Shown in pieces: positions 36,806 through 44,804 of a DNA stretch of 64,000 bases. The translations under genes were made by a program, and so were the position numbers. The stretch covers positions 4,362,029-4,426,028 of the forward strand of contig NZ_CP007440.1 of NCBI RefSeq assembly GCF_001579845.1, written 5' to 3'. The DNA is from Rhodoplanes sp. Z2-YC6860 (lineage in GTDB: Bacteria; Pseudomonadota; Alphaproteobacteria; Rhizobiales; Xanthobacteraceae). Below the pieces are notes generated by a model. The model was not told the DNA's origin and did not search any database. It saw only the letters and a program-made list of their open reading frames with translations. Every line of letters starts with the position of its first letter. Position 1 is the first letter of the stretch.

Positions 36806-37771
36806 ATGAAACGAACAGGCGCAGCCGTGCTGGCGGCGTTGCTGCTGGGACTGGCAAGCCCGAGCTTTGCGCAAAGCTGGCCGACGCGGCCGATCCAAAT
36901 CGTGGTGTCGTCGGGTGCGGGCGGCACCGCCGACATCATGGCGCGGATCATCGGCGACAGGCTGTCGCCGGTTCTCGGCCAGCCGATCGTGATCGAGAAC
37001 CGCCTTGGCGCCGGCGGCCATGTCGGCGCGACCTCGGTCGCACGCGCCAATCCGGACGGCTACACCCTGCTGATGAGCGGGCAACCCACCCATTCGGTCG
37101 GACCTTATCTGTTCAAGAACCTGCAGTACGATCCGATGCGGGATGTGCCGCCGGTTGCGATGATCGCGGTTGCGCCCAACCTCCTGGTGGTCAACGCCTC
37201 GTCGCCGATCAAGTCGGTGTCCGACCTCGTCAGGCTTGCGCGCGAGAGGCCCGGCACGCTGACCTACACGTCGGCAGGCATCGGCACCTCGGGCTATCTC
37301 GCAGGCGAACTGCTCAAGTCTAGAGCCAGCCTCGATATGGAACACATTCCCTACAAGAGCGGCCCTGAGGCTGTGACCGGCGTGCTGACCGGCAATGTGA
37401 GCTTCGTGTTCTTCACGCTGCCCGCACTGCTGCCCCAGGTCGAAGCCGGCAAGCTTCGCGCGCTGGCGATCGCCAGCGCCGAGCGAAGCGCGCTGGTGCC
37501 CAACGTGCCGACCATTGCGGAGGAAGGCTTTCCCGGGTTCGACGTGATCGCATGGTTTGCATTGTTCGCGCCGCGCGGCACGCCGGAATCCGTTGTGGCT
37601 CGCCTCAGCGCCGAGATCGAAAAAATCGTGGCGCAGCCGGACGTCCGCGCTCAGATGGCCAAGCTCGGCGCCGAGCCGAGGTATCTGCCGCCCAAAGGCG
37701 TTGTGGATTTTGTCGCGGCCGAGCAGCCGCAATGGGCTAAGCTTCTCAAGGACGTCAAACCAGCCAACTAG
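36806..37771 (+). CDS. Bug-family substrate-binding protein
   Basis: A 321-residue exported protein (signal peptide MKRTGAAVLAALLLGLASPSFA) with the Bug domain: WPTRPIQIVVSSGAGGTADIMARIIGDRLSPVLGQPIVIENRLGAGGHVGATSVARANPDGYT and HIPYKSGPEAVTGVLTGNVSFVFFTLP. It differs clearly from the Bug protein just upstream, so this is not a recent duplication. Thirty-four bases separate the two genes; the enolase-superfamily gene starts 18 bases after. Feeds an unknown TctAB pair encoded elsewhere. Confidence 0.93.
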   Translation: MKRTGAAVLAALLLGLASPSFAQSWPTRPIQIVVSSGAGGTADIMARIIGDRLSPVLGQPIVIENRLGAGGHVGATSVARANPDGYTLLMSGQPTHSVGPYLFKNLQYDPMRDVPPVAMIAVAPNLLVVNASSPIKSVSDLVRLARERPGTLTYTSAGIGTSGYLAGELLKSRASLDMEHIPYKSGPEAVTGVLTGNVSFVFFTLPALLPQVEAGKLRALAIASAERSALVPNVPTIAEEGFPGFDVIAWFALFAPRGTPESVVARLSAEIEKIVAQPDVRAQMAKLGAEPRYLPPKGVVDFVAAEQPQWAKLLKDVKPAN

Positions 37772-37789
37772 CCCAAACCTGCGAGCAAC

Positions 37790-38872
37790 ATGCGGCTCAC
37801 CGAACTCAAGCTCTACAGCTATCAGCTTCGCTATGCCCGGCCGGTCCGCTGGAGCGACATTGTCGAGGAGGCGGCGCCCTTCGTGTTGCTGCGGCTGACG
37901 GCAGACACGGGCGAGACCGGTATCGCCGAGATCACCCCGAAGCCGACCTGGTGTGGCGTCAACGCCAAGACACTGATCGCGGCCATCGAAGACATCTTCG
38001 CTCCGATGCTGATGAAGCTCGATCTCGACGACCCGGCCAGGGTGCGGACGGCACTCGACATCGTTCCGGAAAACCACGCCGCCAAGACGCTGATCGACAA
38101 CGCCTGCTGGGACCTCTATGCGGCCCGCGAGCGCCGGCCGCTCTGGCAGATCTGGCGCGGACAGCAACGAGTCGAGTTGTCCTGGGCTGTGACACGGCAG
38201 GCGCCGGCCGCGATGGCGGCCGAGGCTGTACAGATGGTGGAGCGTTATGGCTTTCGCACTCTGAAGGTCAAAGGCGGGCAGGGCGTTGAAATCGACGTCG
38301 CCGGCATCCGGGAAATCCGGACGGCGGTTGGCGAACGCGTCCGTCTCTATGTCGATGCCAACGGCGCCTATCCGGCCGATCAGGCAGCAAAGTACGCGCG
38401 TGCGATGGCCGACGCGGGCGTTTCGATCCTCGAAGATCCGTGCGCGATGGCGCCCGATGCGCGGTTCCGCGCTCTGCGCGAAGCCAGCACGATCCCGATT
38501 CTCGTGGACTTCGGCTGCACGTCGCTGCGCGACGCGGGCTTATTCCTCGAGCAAGGCGCACGTGCGCTCAGCATCAAGCCCGGCCGCTTCGGCCTGTCGC
38601 ATTCGCGCGCCATGCTGGCGCTCGCGCAGCAGAACGGCTGTCGTCCGGTTGTCGGGCTGATGGGCGAGAGCGCGCTTGGCACGCTCTCAGGCCTGCAGTT
38701 CGCAGCGTCGCTTGCGTCGCCGATCCTACCGGCCGAGCTCACCTGGTATCTGGCGATGACCGAGCAAGTGATCAAAGCCGTGCCGGCCATCGCTGATGGC
38801 ATGCTGGAGCTGCCGGACGCGCCGAGCCTTGCGTCACTGGTCGATTGGGACGCTGTCGCCAAGGCGCATTGA
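37790..38872 (+). CDS. Mandelate racemase / muconate-lactonizing enzyme family protein
   Basis: A 360-residue enolase-superfamily enzyme: N-terminal capping domain to about residue 120, then the barrel. Catalytic residues: KVKGGQG gives the K-x-K motif, VDANGAYP the first metal Asp, ILEDPC the Glu, LVDFG the third metal ligand, and SIKPGRFG a further Lys. Two Lys on opposite barrel faces point to the MLE subgroup (cycloisomerase, epimerase or o-succinylbenzoate-like chemistry). It lies 18 bases after the second Bug gene, so the operon likely handles an acid sugar or aromatic lactone intermediate. Substrate unknown. Confidence 0.88.
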   Translation: MRLTELKLYSYQLRYARPVRWSDIVEEAAPFVLLRLTADTGETGIAEITPKPTWCGVNAKTLIAAIEDIFAPMLMKLDLDDPARVRTALDIVPENHAAKTLIDNACWDLYAARERRPLWQIWRGQQRVELSWAVTRQAPAAMAAEAVQMVERYGFRTLKVKGGQGVEIDVAGIREIRTAVGERVRLYVDANGAYPADQAAKYARAMADAGVSILEDPCAMAPDARFRALREASTIPILVDFGCTSLRDAGLFLEQGARALSIKPGRFGLSHSRAMLALAQQNGCRPVVGLMGESALGTLSGLQFAASLASPILPAELTWYLAMTEQVIKAVPAIADGMLELPDAPSLASLVDWDAVAKAH

Positions 38873-38874
38873 GC

Positions 38875-39866
38875 TCAGGACGGGTTGAGCTTGATCCCCG
38901 TGCGGCCGATGAAGGTCTTCCACTTCTTCTGTTCGGCATCGACGAACTGCGCGAAGGCCGCGGCATCGCTGCCGACGGGCTCGATGCCCGCACCACGGAT
39001 GCGCGCCTGAAGCTCGGGATTCTTGCCGACCTTGACCAGCGCCCCCGCAAGCTTTTGGCGGATATCGTCCGGCAGCCCTGCCGGACCGAAAATGCCCATC
39101 CAGCTCGAGAGCTGGAAGTCCGGGAAACCGGCCTCGACCATCGTCGGCAGATTGGGCAGTTCTTCGAGCCGCTTCTGGCTGAGCACCGCGAGCATTTTCA
39201 GGCGCGGGCTGTCGACGTAGGAGCGCACCGCCGGCATGCTCTGGAAGTTGATATCGAGATTGCCTGCGAGCAGATCGTTCAGAGCCGCAGGCGAGCTGCG
39301 GTAGGGCACATGCACCATCTTGGATTGGGTGAGCAGGCTCAAGTATTCGCCTGCGATGTGCGCCTGTGTGCCGACTCCCGAGGATCCGAATGACAGCTTG
39401 CCTGGATTGGCACGCAGATATGTCACCAGTTCCTGCACCGTGGCGACCGGCAGCTCTCTCTTTACGATCAGTGTGTGCTGGAACTGGCCGGACAGCGAAA
39501 CCGGCACAAAATCCTTGGTCACATCGAGCGGAAAGCTCGCGTCCAGTAAAGGCAACAGGACGTGGTTGCTCTCGCTCGATAGGATGATGGTGAGGCCGTC
39601 GGGCGCGGCGCTCGCAGCCTGTCGCATGGCCAGCAGGCCACTCGCGCCGGGCTTGTTGTCAACGATGATGGTCTGACCGAGCTCGGTGCGAAGCCGTCGG
39701 CGAGCACGCGCGCGATCAGATCGAGCGCGCCACCAGCGCCGAACGGTACCACCAGCGTGATCGGCTTTTGCGGAAAGCTCGTCTGGGCGCTTCCCTGGGC
39801 AGAGGCTGGCGAAGGAGCAAAGGCGAGAAGAGAGAGCAGAGCAGCGAAAAATCGAAGCAGATGCAT
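38875..39866 (-). pseudogene. Frameshifted Bug-family substrate-binding protein gene
   Basis: The N-terminal part (MHLLRFFAALLSLLAFAPSPASAQ, then FPQKPITLVVPFGAGGALDLIARVLADG) and the rest (LRTELGQTIIVDNKPGASGLLAMRQ onward to the stop at 38875) are in different frames. They join at about 39694, where one base seems lost: a C run on the plus strand is one short. The two parts together make a normal Bug protein of about 330 residues with signal peptide. It may be a real pseudogene or a sequencing error. It faces the enolase-superfamily gene convergently and is divergent from the cysteine hydrolase gene. Confidence 0.88.
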
Positions 39867-39954
39867 AGGTCCCATTCCGTTAGGTCGGCGGGATTGAGTT
39901 TGGCACGGCTGACACCGGTGTCCTACCCTCCGCGCGCGCATGAGGGATATCGAA

Positions 39955-40689
39955 ATGCCAATGATGCATAAGATCGAGCTGTCGCCAGACATGATCGCGC
40001 GCGTGAAGAAGCGGCGCGGCGGCAAGATGCACGCCTACGACCGGATCGATCCGAAGAAGACCGCTCTGATCGTCATCGACATGCAGAATGTCTGGGTCAA
40101 GCAAGGCATGCCGGCGTATACGCCCTATTGCGAAGCCATCGTGCCAAACATCAACCGGCTTGCGGACGCGATGCGCAAGGCCGGGGGCTCGGTGTGGTGG
40201 GTGCGTGCCATCTATGGCGACGACGCGCCGCGCACCTGGTCGGCCTATATGGAGTTCCTGTCCCCGGAATTCCTCGGCGATATGCTGAGCGCGCTCACCG
40301 AAGGCAATGTCGGCGCCGAACTTTGGCACGGGCTCGACGTTCAGCCCGGCGATCGGCACGTCATCAAGCGGCGTTTCAGCGCGCTCATTCAAGGCTCGAG
40401 CGACCTCGGCGAGCGGCTGGAGGCTGAAGGCATCGACACGCTGATCATCACCGGCACCGCGACCAACATCTGCTGCGAGTCGACGGCGCGCGATGCCTTC
40501 ATGCTGAACTACCGTCCGCTGGTGATCTCGGATGGCAACGCCACGGTGTCCGACGAAGCCCACAACGCGTCGCTCAACGCGCTCCTGACCCGTTTCGCCG
40601 ACGTGTTCTCGACAGATGAAGTCGTCGAACTGCTGGCGGCTTGCGGCAAAGCGGCGGCCGCGAAGGAGTTGGCCGCTTCTGAAGCTTGA
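39955..40689 (+). CDS. Isochorismatase-family cysteine hydrolase
   Basis: A 244-residue cytoplasmic hydrolase of the isochorismatase/RutB/N-carbamoylsarcosine amidase family. The triad is visible as Asp in ALIVIDMQN, Lys in HVIKRRFSAL and Cys in TATNICCESTARDAFM. Start at 39955 (MPMMHK) is preceded by GAGGGAT at six bases; a longer start at 39940 is possible. The frameshifted Bug gene is divergent, which suggests the pair once took up and hydrolysed an amide. Substrate not predictable. Confidence 0.88.
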   Translation: MPMMHKIELSPDMIARVKKRRGGKMHAYDRIDPKKTALIVIDMQNVWVKQGMPAYTPYCEAIVPNINRLADAMRKAGGSVWWVRAIYGDDAPRTWSAYMEFLSPEFLGDMLSALTEGNVGAELWHGLDVQPGDRHVIKRRFSALIQGSSDLGERLEAEGIDTLIITGTATNICCESTARDAFMLNYRPLVISDGNATVSDEAHNASLNALLTRFADVFSTDEVVELLAACGKAAAAKELAASEA

Positions 40690-40789
40690 TCGCACGCGGC
40701 TCGGCATTTGTCGGGCGAGCGTCGTATGGTTGTCATGACCTGCGTGAGACTTTGCGCTGATGCCGTAAGCCATCAGCGAGTGAGCAGAC

Positions 40790-40954
40790 ATGAAGCCCGT
40801 GATTTACAGCCCGCCGCGGCCCGGCTTGCCGTATCTCGTGGTCATATTTTCCGGAGACAAAGTGGAAGCATTGCCCGCTCCGGATCGCCATCAGGCGCGG
40901 CTGATGCTGGCGCAGCTCGCGCCATCGCACAAATCAAAGGACCCAAAAGCCTAA
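40790..40954 (+). CDS. Small conserved-type hypothetical protein (54 aa)
   Basis: An ATG at 40790 opens a 54-residue frame: MKPVIYSPPRPGLPYLVVIFSG, then a short polar part rich in Ala/Lys. The PPRPGLPYLVV start recalls very small proteins in many Bradyrhizobium-group genomes, of unknown function. Its stop overlaps the end of the DUF6496 gene on the other strand by four bases. No strong ribosome-binding site is present (GTGAGC upstream). I give moderate confidence. Confidence 0.5.
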   Translation: MKPVIYSPPRPGLPYLVVIFSGDKVEALPAPDRHQARLMLAQLAPSHKSKDPKA

Positions 40955-41424
40955 CGCAGCGCGTTTTCGAGCTGCCGCTTGGTCATCCTTGAGCGTCCGG
41001 GAATGTGCCGGGCCTTGGCTTTCTTGTAGAGCTGCTGCTTGGTCGCGCCATTGTGTCCGTTGCGCGCTCGGCTCCGCGCGGCCTTGCTGCCCCGCACGGT
41101 CCGACGCGTGGCATTGCGGCCACCCATGGCGCGGCTGCTTTCGCGATGACCACGAGCGCCGACATGGGATTTACCCTCGCGCTCCTGCTGATAGGTCTCG
41201 CCACGAGCTTCCTTGCGTTCCGTTCTTGCGAGGTTTCTGCTGTTCTCGCTCTCGCTTTCGTATTTCGAGGCGCCGGCCTCCTTCAGGGCGATGGCGATAG
41301 CTTGACGGCGGTTCGTAACTTTGCCGCCGCGGCCACTCCGCAATTCCCCGTGCTCGAATTCGTGCATGACGCGTCCCATCGTCTTGCGTTGCCGGGGCGA
41401 TGTTCTTCCGGTGGTTCTGGCCAT
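40951..41424 (-). CDS. DUF6496-type basic protein with Rho-N/SAP-like tail
   Basis: A 157-residue, very basic protein. Residues 15-45, MGRVMHEFEHGELRSGRGGKVTNRRQAIAIALKEAG, match the DUF6496 pattern (histone-like or stress-associated small proteins). The middle is Arg/Ser/Gly-rich and low complexity. The last 30 residues, ATKQQLYKKAKARHIPGRSRMTKRQLENALR, are a Rho-N/SAP-type helix pair, usually nucleic-acid binding. ATG at 41424; a longer frame to 41556 lacks support. A possible EcfG-type promoter lies upstream, fitting a stress role. Confidence 0.75.
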   Translation of the reverse strand: MARTTGRTSPRQRKTMGRVMHEFEHGELRSGRGGKVTNRRQAIAIALKEAGASKYESESENSRNLARTERKEARGETYQQEREGKSHVGARGHRESSRAMGGRNATRRTVRGSKAARSRARNGHNGATKQQLYKKAKARHIPGRSRMTKRQLENALR

Positions 41425-41463
41425 GCCAATCCTCGCTGATTTTGGAAGCGGCTGTGCGGGTTG

Positions 41464-41488
41464 AACCCGGCCTCGGTGCGGATGTTCC
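41464..41488 (-). promoter_or_regulatory. Weak EcfG-like promoter upstream of the DUF6496 gene
   Basis: On the minus strand GGAAC (41488-41484), 16 bases, then GGTT (41467-41464). The EcfG consensus is GGAAC-N16/17-CGTT, so one base of the -10 element differs. About 40 bases upstream of the start. Confidence 0.3.
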
Positions 41489-41667
41489 GTCACGCTGGAT
41501 GTTGTCGCCGCCACGCTCTGAGCAGCAGACCCCGCCCTAAGTGGCTTGCCGCACACGTGTGCTTTTTTTGGCGCACCGCAAAATTTCCTTGGAAGAACTC
41601 CAGTCTACCGGAACGACGGTCGTGACTTCGTGTTCGGCCCTATAGTCGGAATTTTCGGGGTAGAAAC

Positions 41668-41853
41668 GTGAACCGGGAAGAAGAATACCTCCGCAATGCC
41701 AAGGACGCGCAAGAATGGGCAGACCGAGCCGCCACCGAGGAAGACCGCCGGAGCTGGCTCAAGATCGCGCAGGGCTGGCTCAACCTGTTCACGCGATGGA
41801 CCGCGGAGCAACGCGGGCCGAAACCAGCGGGCAGCGCTGATCCCGACGCTTGA
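41668..41853 (+). CDS. Small hypothetical protein (61 aa)
   Basis: A 61-residue protein, MNREEEYLRNAKDAQEWADRA, then EEDRRSWLKIAQGWLNL. The alternating charged and aromatic residues form a likely long helix pair (W-x-x-x-A-x-GWL). Similar short helical proteins with the DRRSWLKIAQGWL pattern are common in Rhizobiales; function is unknown. GTG start at 41668 with GGGGTA nearby. The end is Pro/Ala-rich. Single-gene unit between the DUF6496 and NUDIX genes. Confidence 0.65.
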   Translation: MNREEEYLRNAKDAQEWADRAATEEDRRSWLKIAQGWLNLFTRWTAEQRGPKPAGSADPDA

Positions 41854-42061
41854 ACGGCGCACCGTCTCTCAGAACTGCATCGCGCTCTGACGCCGGCATG
41901 GGGCAGGGCAGCCCGCGCTCTGCTGCGTCGGCAGCATGCGACGGAACCGATGCCGCATGGATCGTCAGGGCTAGAGGAAACGCCGAAACGTGATTTCGAT
42001 CACACCAAGCGAGACCAGAATCACCCACCATGAGAGTGGGAAATAACGGACGGAACTTGAA

Positions 42062-42442
42062 ATGGCGCAGTCTTCGAAGCTCGTGGTGACGAGGGGTAGC
42101 CGCGTTCTTCTGGTCCGGCGCAAGCGTGATGGTCGCTGGACCTTTCCGGGTGGCAAACGCAAAGGCCGGGGCGAAAACGCCAAAGGCTGTCTGCGGCGCG
42201 AACTTGCGGAGGAGTTACCGGGCCTGCGCTGTCGCGGCGCCCGGATCTGGCAGAAGGTCAAGGCTACCAATCCGGCCACCGGCCGGCGCATTAACCATAT
42301 GATTTTTACCGCCCGGGCCGTATCTGGTGTCCTTGAGATCGGAGACGTCGGCGAACTCGATCGCGCCGAATGGCGCGATCCGTGGAGTATCCGACTCGCT
42401 CCCAACACTCGCTTCGTCCGCGACCTGCTGCTGGCGCGCTAA
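42062..42442 (+). CDS. NUDIX hydrolase
   Basis: A 126-residue NUDIX protein, likely removing nucleoside diphosphate-linked compounds. The strand VLLVRRKRDGRWTFPGGKRKG leads into a Nudix helix with E-N-A-K-G-C-L-R-RELAEEL. The REL-AEE core is intact, but the first Gly is one residue further away than in the 23-residue consensus and the Gly after EE-x is Pro. It may therefore have altered activity. ATG at 42062, 208 bases after the previous small gene. Substrate unknown. Confidence 0.82.
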   Translation: MAQSSKLVVTRGSRVLLVRRKRDGRWTFPGGKRKGRGENAKGCLRRELAEELPGLRCRGARIWQKVKATNPATGRRINHMIFTARAVSGVLEIGDVGELDRAEWRDPWSIRLAPNTRFVRDLLLAR

Positions 42443-42532
42443 CCGGCTTTACCGGCGCCGGCTGTGTGCGATAGCGCACTTGGTGATTGGCCGGGGACGC
42501 CTATCGTCCACTTACAAATGGGAGTGGCGGTC

Positions 42533-42742
42533 ATGGTCTTGGAAGTCATGTCCTCCGATTCGAAGTCCAGCGAGCCTGCGGTGCTTTGCGAGCGTTGCGG
42601 CACATCGGCCAGCCTGGAAACCGTGGTGCAGCCGCTCGGCAACGAGCCCGGTGCGCAGCTCTATCACTGCCCGGCCTGCAAGCATCTGACCTGGGTCCAA
42701 TGGTGGGGTTGGCACGGCCGTCCGGCAGCAGACCAACTATAA
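42533..42742 (+). CDS. Small zinc-ribbon protein (69 aa)
   Basis: A 69-residue protein with CERCG and CPACK, two Cys pairs 30 residues apart, which form a zinc ribbon; LTWVQWWGWHGRP follows. Start at 42533 (MVLEVM) has GGGAG eight bases upstream; the frame begins earlier at 42464. Small soluble zinc-ribbon proteins of this type are widespread in Rhizobiales; role unknown, perhaps protein or nucleic-acid binding. The stop overlaps the end of the convergent cvpA-like gene by six bases. Confidence 0.72.
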   Translation: MVLEVMSSDSKSSEPAVLCERCGTSASLETVVQPLGNEPGAQLYHCPACKHLTWVQWWGWHGRPAADQL

Positions 42743-43261
42743 ACCGCGGTCGCGCTTCAAGCGGTCGATATATTCGGTGGTCTCGGGCGGCAGGGATTTG
42801 AGGCCGCGCTGCGCGGCGAGCGACAACAACGGCCGCGTTTTGGATCCCTTCAGAAACGCCGGATCGTGACCGGCCGGAATGATCCGGTCGAAGATCAGCA
42901 CGATAGTGACGGCGACCAGGAGCGCACGTGCGGCGCCGAGCACGAGGCCCGCACAGCGGTCGAACAGCAGGATGTCGTTGCCGGCGAGCCCCGCCACCAT
43001 CTGGCGCATCAACTGGGCGAGCAGAAACCCGCCGATCAGGAACAGCCCGAAGAACATCAACGAACTCGTGCCGAACGGGGAGGACGCCACGGCCGTCCGT
43101 CCCGCCGCGGCCGAACTGAAGTAAGGCGTCAGCGCCACGGCGAGCGGTGCGGCGGCGACAAATCCCAGGATGTCGGCCAGGCTCCGCAGCAATCCGGCGC
43201 GAAAACCCATGACCGCGAGCGTGAGCACCACGATCACAACCGCCGCGTCGAAATGATTCAT
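42737..43261 (-). CDS. CvpA-family membrane protein
   Basis: A 174-residue membrane protein with four helices: AAVVIVVLTLAVMGFRAGLLRSLADILGFVAAAPLAVAL, a small cytoplasmic linker, SLMFFGLFLIGGFLLAQLMRQMV and GLVLGAARALLVAVTIVLIFDRI. The FRAGLLRSL and RCAGLVLGAARALLV patterns are those of CvpA (colicin V production family). CvpA-like proteins affect envelope stress and bile tolerance in enteric bacteria. Start at 43261 (MNHFDA), with no strong ribosome-binding site; the frame extends to 43312. A 20-base dyad lies 50 bases upstream. Confidence 0.86.
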   Translation of the reverse strand: MNHFDAAVVIVVLTLAVMGFRAGLLRSLADILGFVAAAPLAVALTPYFSSAAAGRTAVASSPFGTSSLMFFGLFLIGGFLLAQLMRQMVAGLAGNDILLFDRCAGLVLGAARALLVAVTIVLIFDRIIPAGHDPAFLKGSKTRPLLSLAAQRGLKSLPPETTEYIDRLKRDRGL

Positions 43262-43311
43262 CGTTGTCGCTCCCGACTGAATGTCACGCTCTCCGGCGGG
43301 AGCACCGCGCA

Positions 43312-43331
43312 AACATCGGATGTCCGATGTT
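43312..43331. promoter_or_regulatory. 20-base perfect-arm dyad upstream of cvpA
   Basis: AACATCGGA-TG-TCCGATGTT: nine-base arms, two-base centre. It lies 50 bases upstream of the cvpA start and not near any regulator gene. Fits an operator for an unidentified dimeric regulator. Confidence 0.5.
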
Positions 43332-43461
43332 CCACTCCTGACTCCGGTTTGTTCCAGAAGAACGAATCGAAATCTCCCCGATCATGTCGATGCGTGTCTT
43401 AACAAGACCTTCCCGGTGCGCACGGAATCGGTGCAGGTAGAGCGAGTTCGGGGAGCAACGC

Positions 43462-43569
43462 ATGCGACAATGGTGGCGCGAGATCGTTCGGTTCTTCGTC
43501 GAAGGTCTGCTTGACGATCCGGAATCGCAAGGCGTCGCGGCTCAAGCGGCGGCGCATCGGCCGAAATAA
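43462..43569 (+). CDS. Very small possible protein (35 aa)
   Basis: An ATG at 43462 opens a 35-residue frame (MRQWWREIVRFFVEGLLDDP, then GVAAQAAAHRPK) with GGGAGC ten bases upstream. The N-terminal 20 residues form an aromatic-basic amphipathic helix, as in small membrane-bound regulators. Not recognised; it may be a chance frame. Lies between the cvpA-like gene and an acyltransferase gene on the other strand. Confidence 0.33.
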   Translation: MRQWWREIVRFFVEGLLDDPESQGVAAQAAAHRPK

Positions 43570-43590
43570 ACCGACGTATTCGTGAAATCG

Positions 43591-44736
43591 CTATCGTGAT
43601 ACCGGCGAAGCCGTGGACGTTCGCGTCGCAATGAAACCGATGCGACCGGCGAGCCGGCTCAGCGCCATCTTCGTCCAGCGCTGCATGGGCGGCTCGGCAA
43701 AACGCCAGATCGCCCAGCACAGCGTCACGATCACGAATTGGATCGCCGCAACCAGCGTTGCGGGATGGGCGACCGGTCCGATCCGCTCGAACAGCGTATA
43801 TCCGAGCTGCTGATGCAGCAGGTAAAGCGGATAGGTGATGCCGCCGATCGCGAGCACCAGCGCCGGGGGGAGCGGCAGAGATCGGATGCGCGTCGCGAGC
43901 AGAATGGCCGCAATCGAAACAAGGCAGATCGCCGTGACGATCCAGTTGTTGAACGGTTCGCCGCTGTGTTGGCGGAGCCATTGGAGATTGTGAATGGCAT
44001 GAAATATCGCAGTTGCAACCGCGGCGGCCATCAGGCACTGCAGCAGAGCGTCGCGCCGGCCACGGTGAAACTGATAGATCATGATGCCGGTGGCGAAGAA
44101 GCCGCTGTAATCGGCGAGCAGCAACTTCCCGATGAGCTTGATGTCCAAGGTCAATTCATTGAGCAGCGAGACGCCAAGCCAGATCGCTACGATGAAATCG
44201 GTGCGCCTCGGGAATAGCCCGAGCCGGATGAAGAGCGTCACCCACGCATAGAAGACGATCTCGACCGCGAGCGACCAGTAGGCGCTGTCCATGTAGGGAC
44301 GCGGCACCGCGGGCATCAGCAGGTTCGCGGCCCACTGCATGAGGCTCGTTCCGAACAGCGGCGCACCGAACAACAGTACGCCCAGGAACGTCAGCGTCAT
44401 GCAGAGCACGTAGGTTGGATAGATCCGGGCGAAGCGCGCAATGGCGAAGCTCGAGGCGGTTCGCCCCTCCGCCGAATAGGCGATGACAAAGCCGCTGATG
44501 ACGAAGAATATCGACACGCCGATAAAGCCGTAGTGGCCGATCGGAGCAAGCTCCGGCAGCGCCGCGTAGGTGGCGTCCTGCGTGGTCGGCCCGCGATAGC
44601 CATAGTGGAACGCCATCACCCCCAAAACCGCAACGAGGCGGAGCAGGTCCAGAAGAGGGACCCTGTTAGGGGCGTGCGCGTGCGCTGCGTCCAATGGAAG
44701 CATCGGCGCATCTACACCGCAGGTGGTGAAAATCAC
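43591..44736 (-). CDS. Acyltransferase-3 family membrane protein (OafA/YrhL-like)
   Basis: A 381-residue membrane enzyme with about ten helices that transfers acetyl or other acyl groups to sugars, lipids or glycans. The signature is PLLDLLRLVAVLGVMAFHYGYRG, with the catalytic His in the first helix, followed by GFIGVSIFFVISGFVIAYSAEGRTASSFAIARFARIYPTYVLC (the R-x10-R-x-RI-P motif). The GTG at 44736 or the ATG at 44703 (MLPLDA) could be the start. It is divergent from nothing obvious and stands alone, so the acceptor is unknown; it could decorate an O-antigen or exopolysaccharide. Confidence 0.88.
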   Translation of the reverse strand: MIFTTCGVDAPMLPLDAAHAHAPNRVPLLDLLRLVAVLGVMAFHYGYRGPTTQDATYAALPELAPIGHYGFIGVSIFFVISGFVIAYSAEGRTASSFAIARFARIYPTYVLCMTLTFLGVLLFGAPLFGTSLMQWAANLLMPAVPRPYMDSAYWSLAVEIVFYAWVTLFIRLGLFPRRTDFIVAIWLGVSLLNELTLDIKLIGKLLLADYSGFFATGIMIYQFHRGRRDALLQCLMAAAVATAIFHAIHNLQWLRQHSGEPFNNWIVTAICLVSIAAILLATRIRSLPLPPALVLAIGGITYPLYLLHQQLGYTLFERIGPVAHPATLVAAIQFVIVTLCWAIWRFAEPPMQRWTKMALSRLAGRIGFIATRTSTASPVSR

Positions 44737-44804
44737 CTGAATCCAGGTCTAAAAAGGCGGTGCTCCATTGCGGTTCACCGACAATGTTATGGTTATTAAG
44801 GCGT

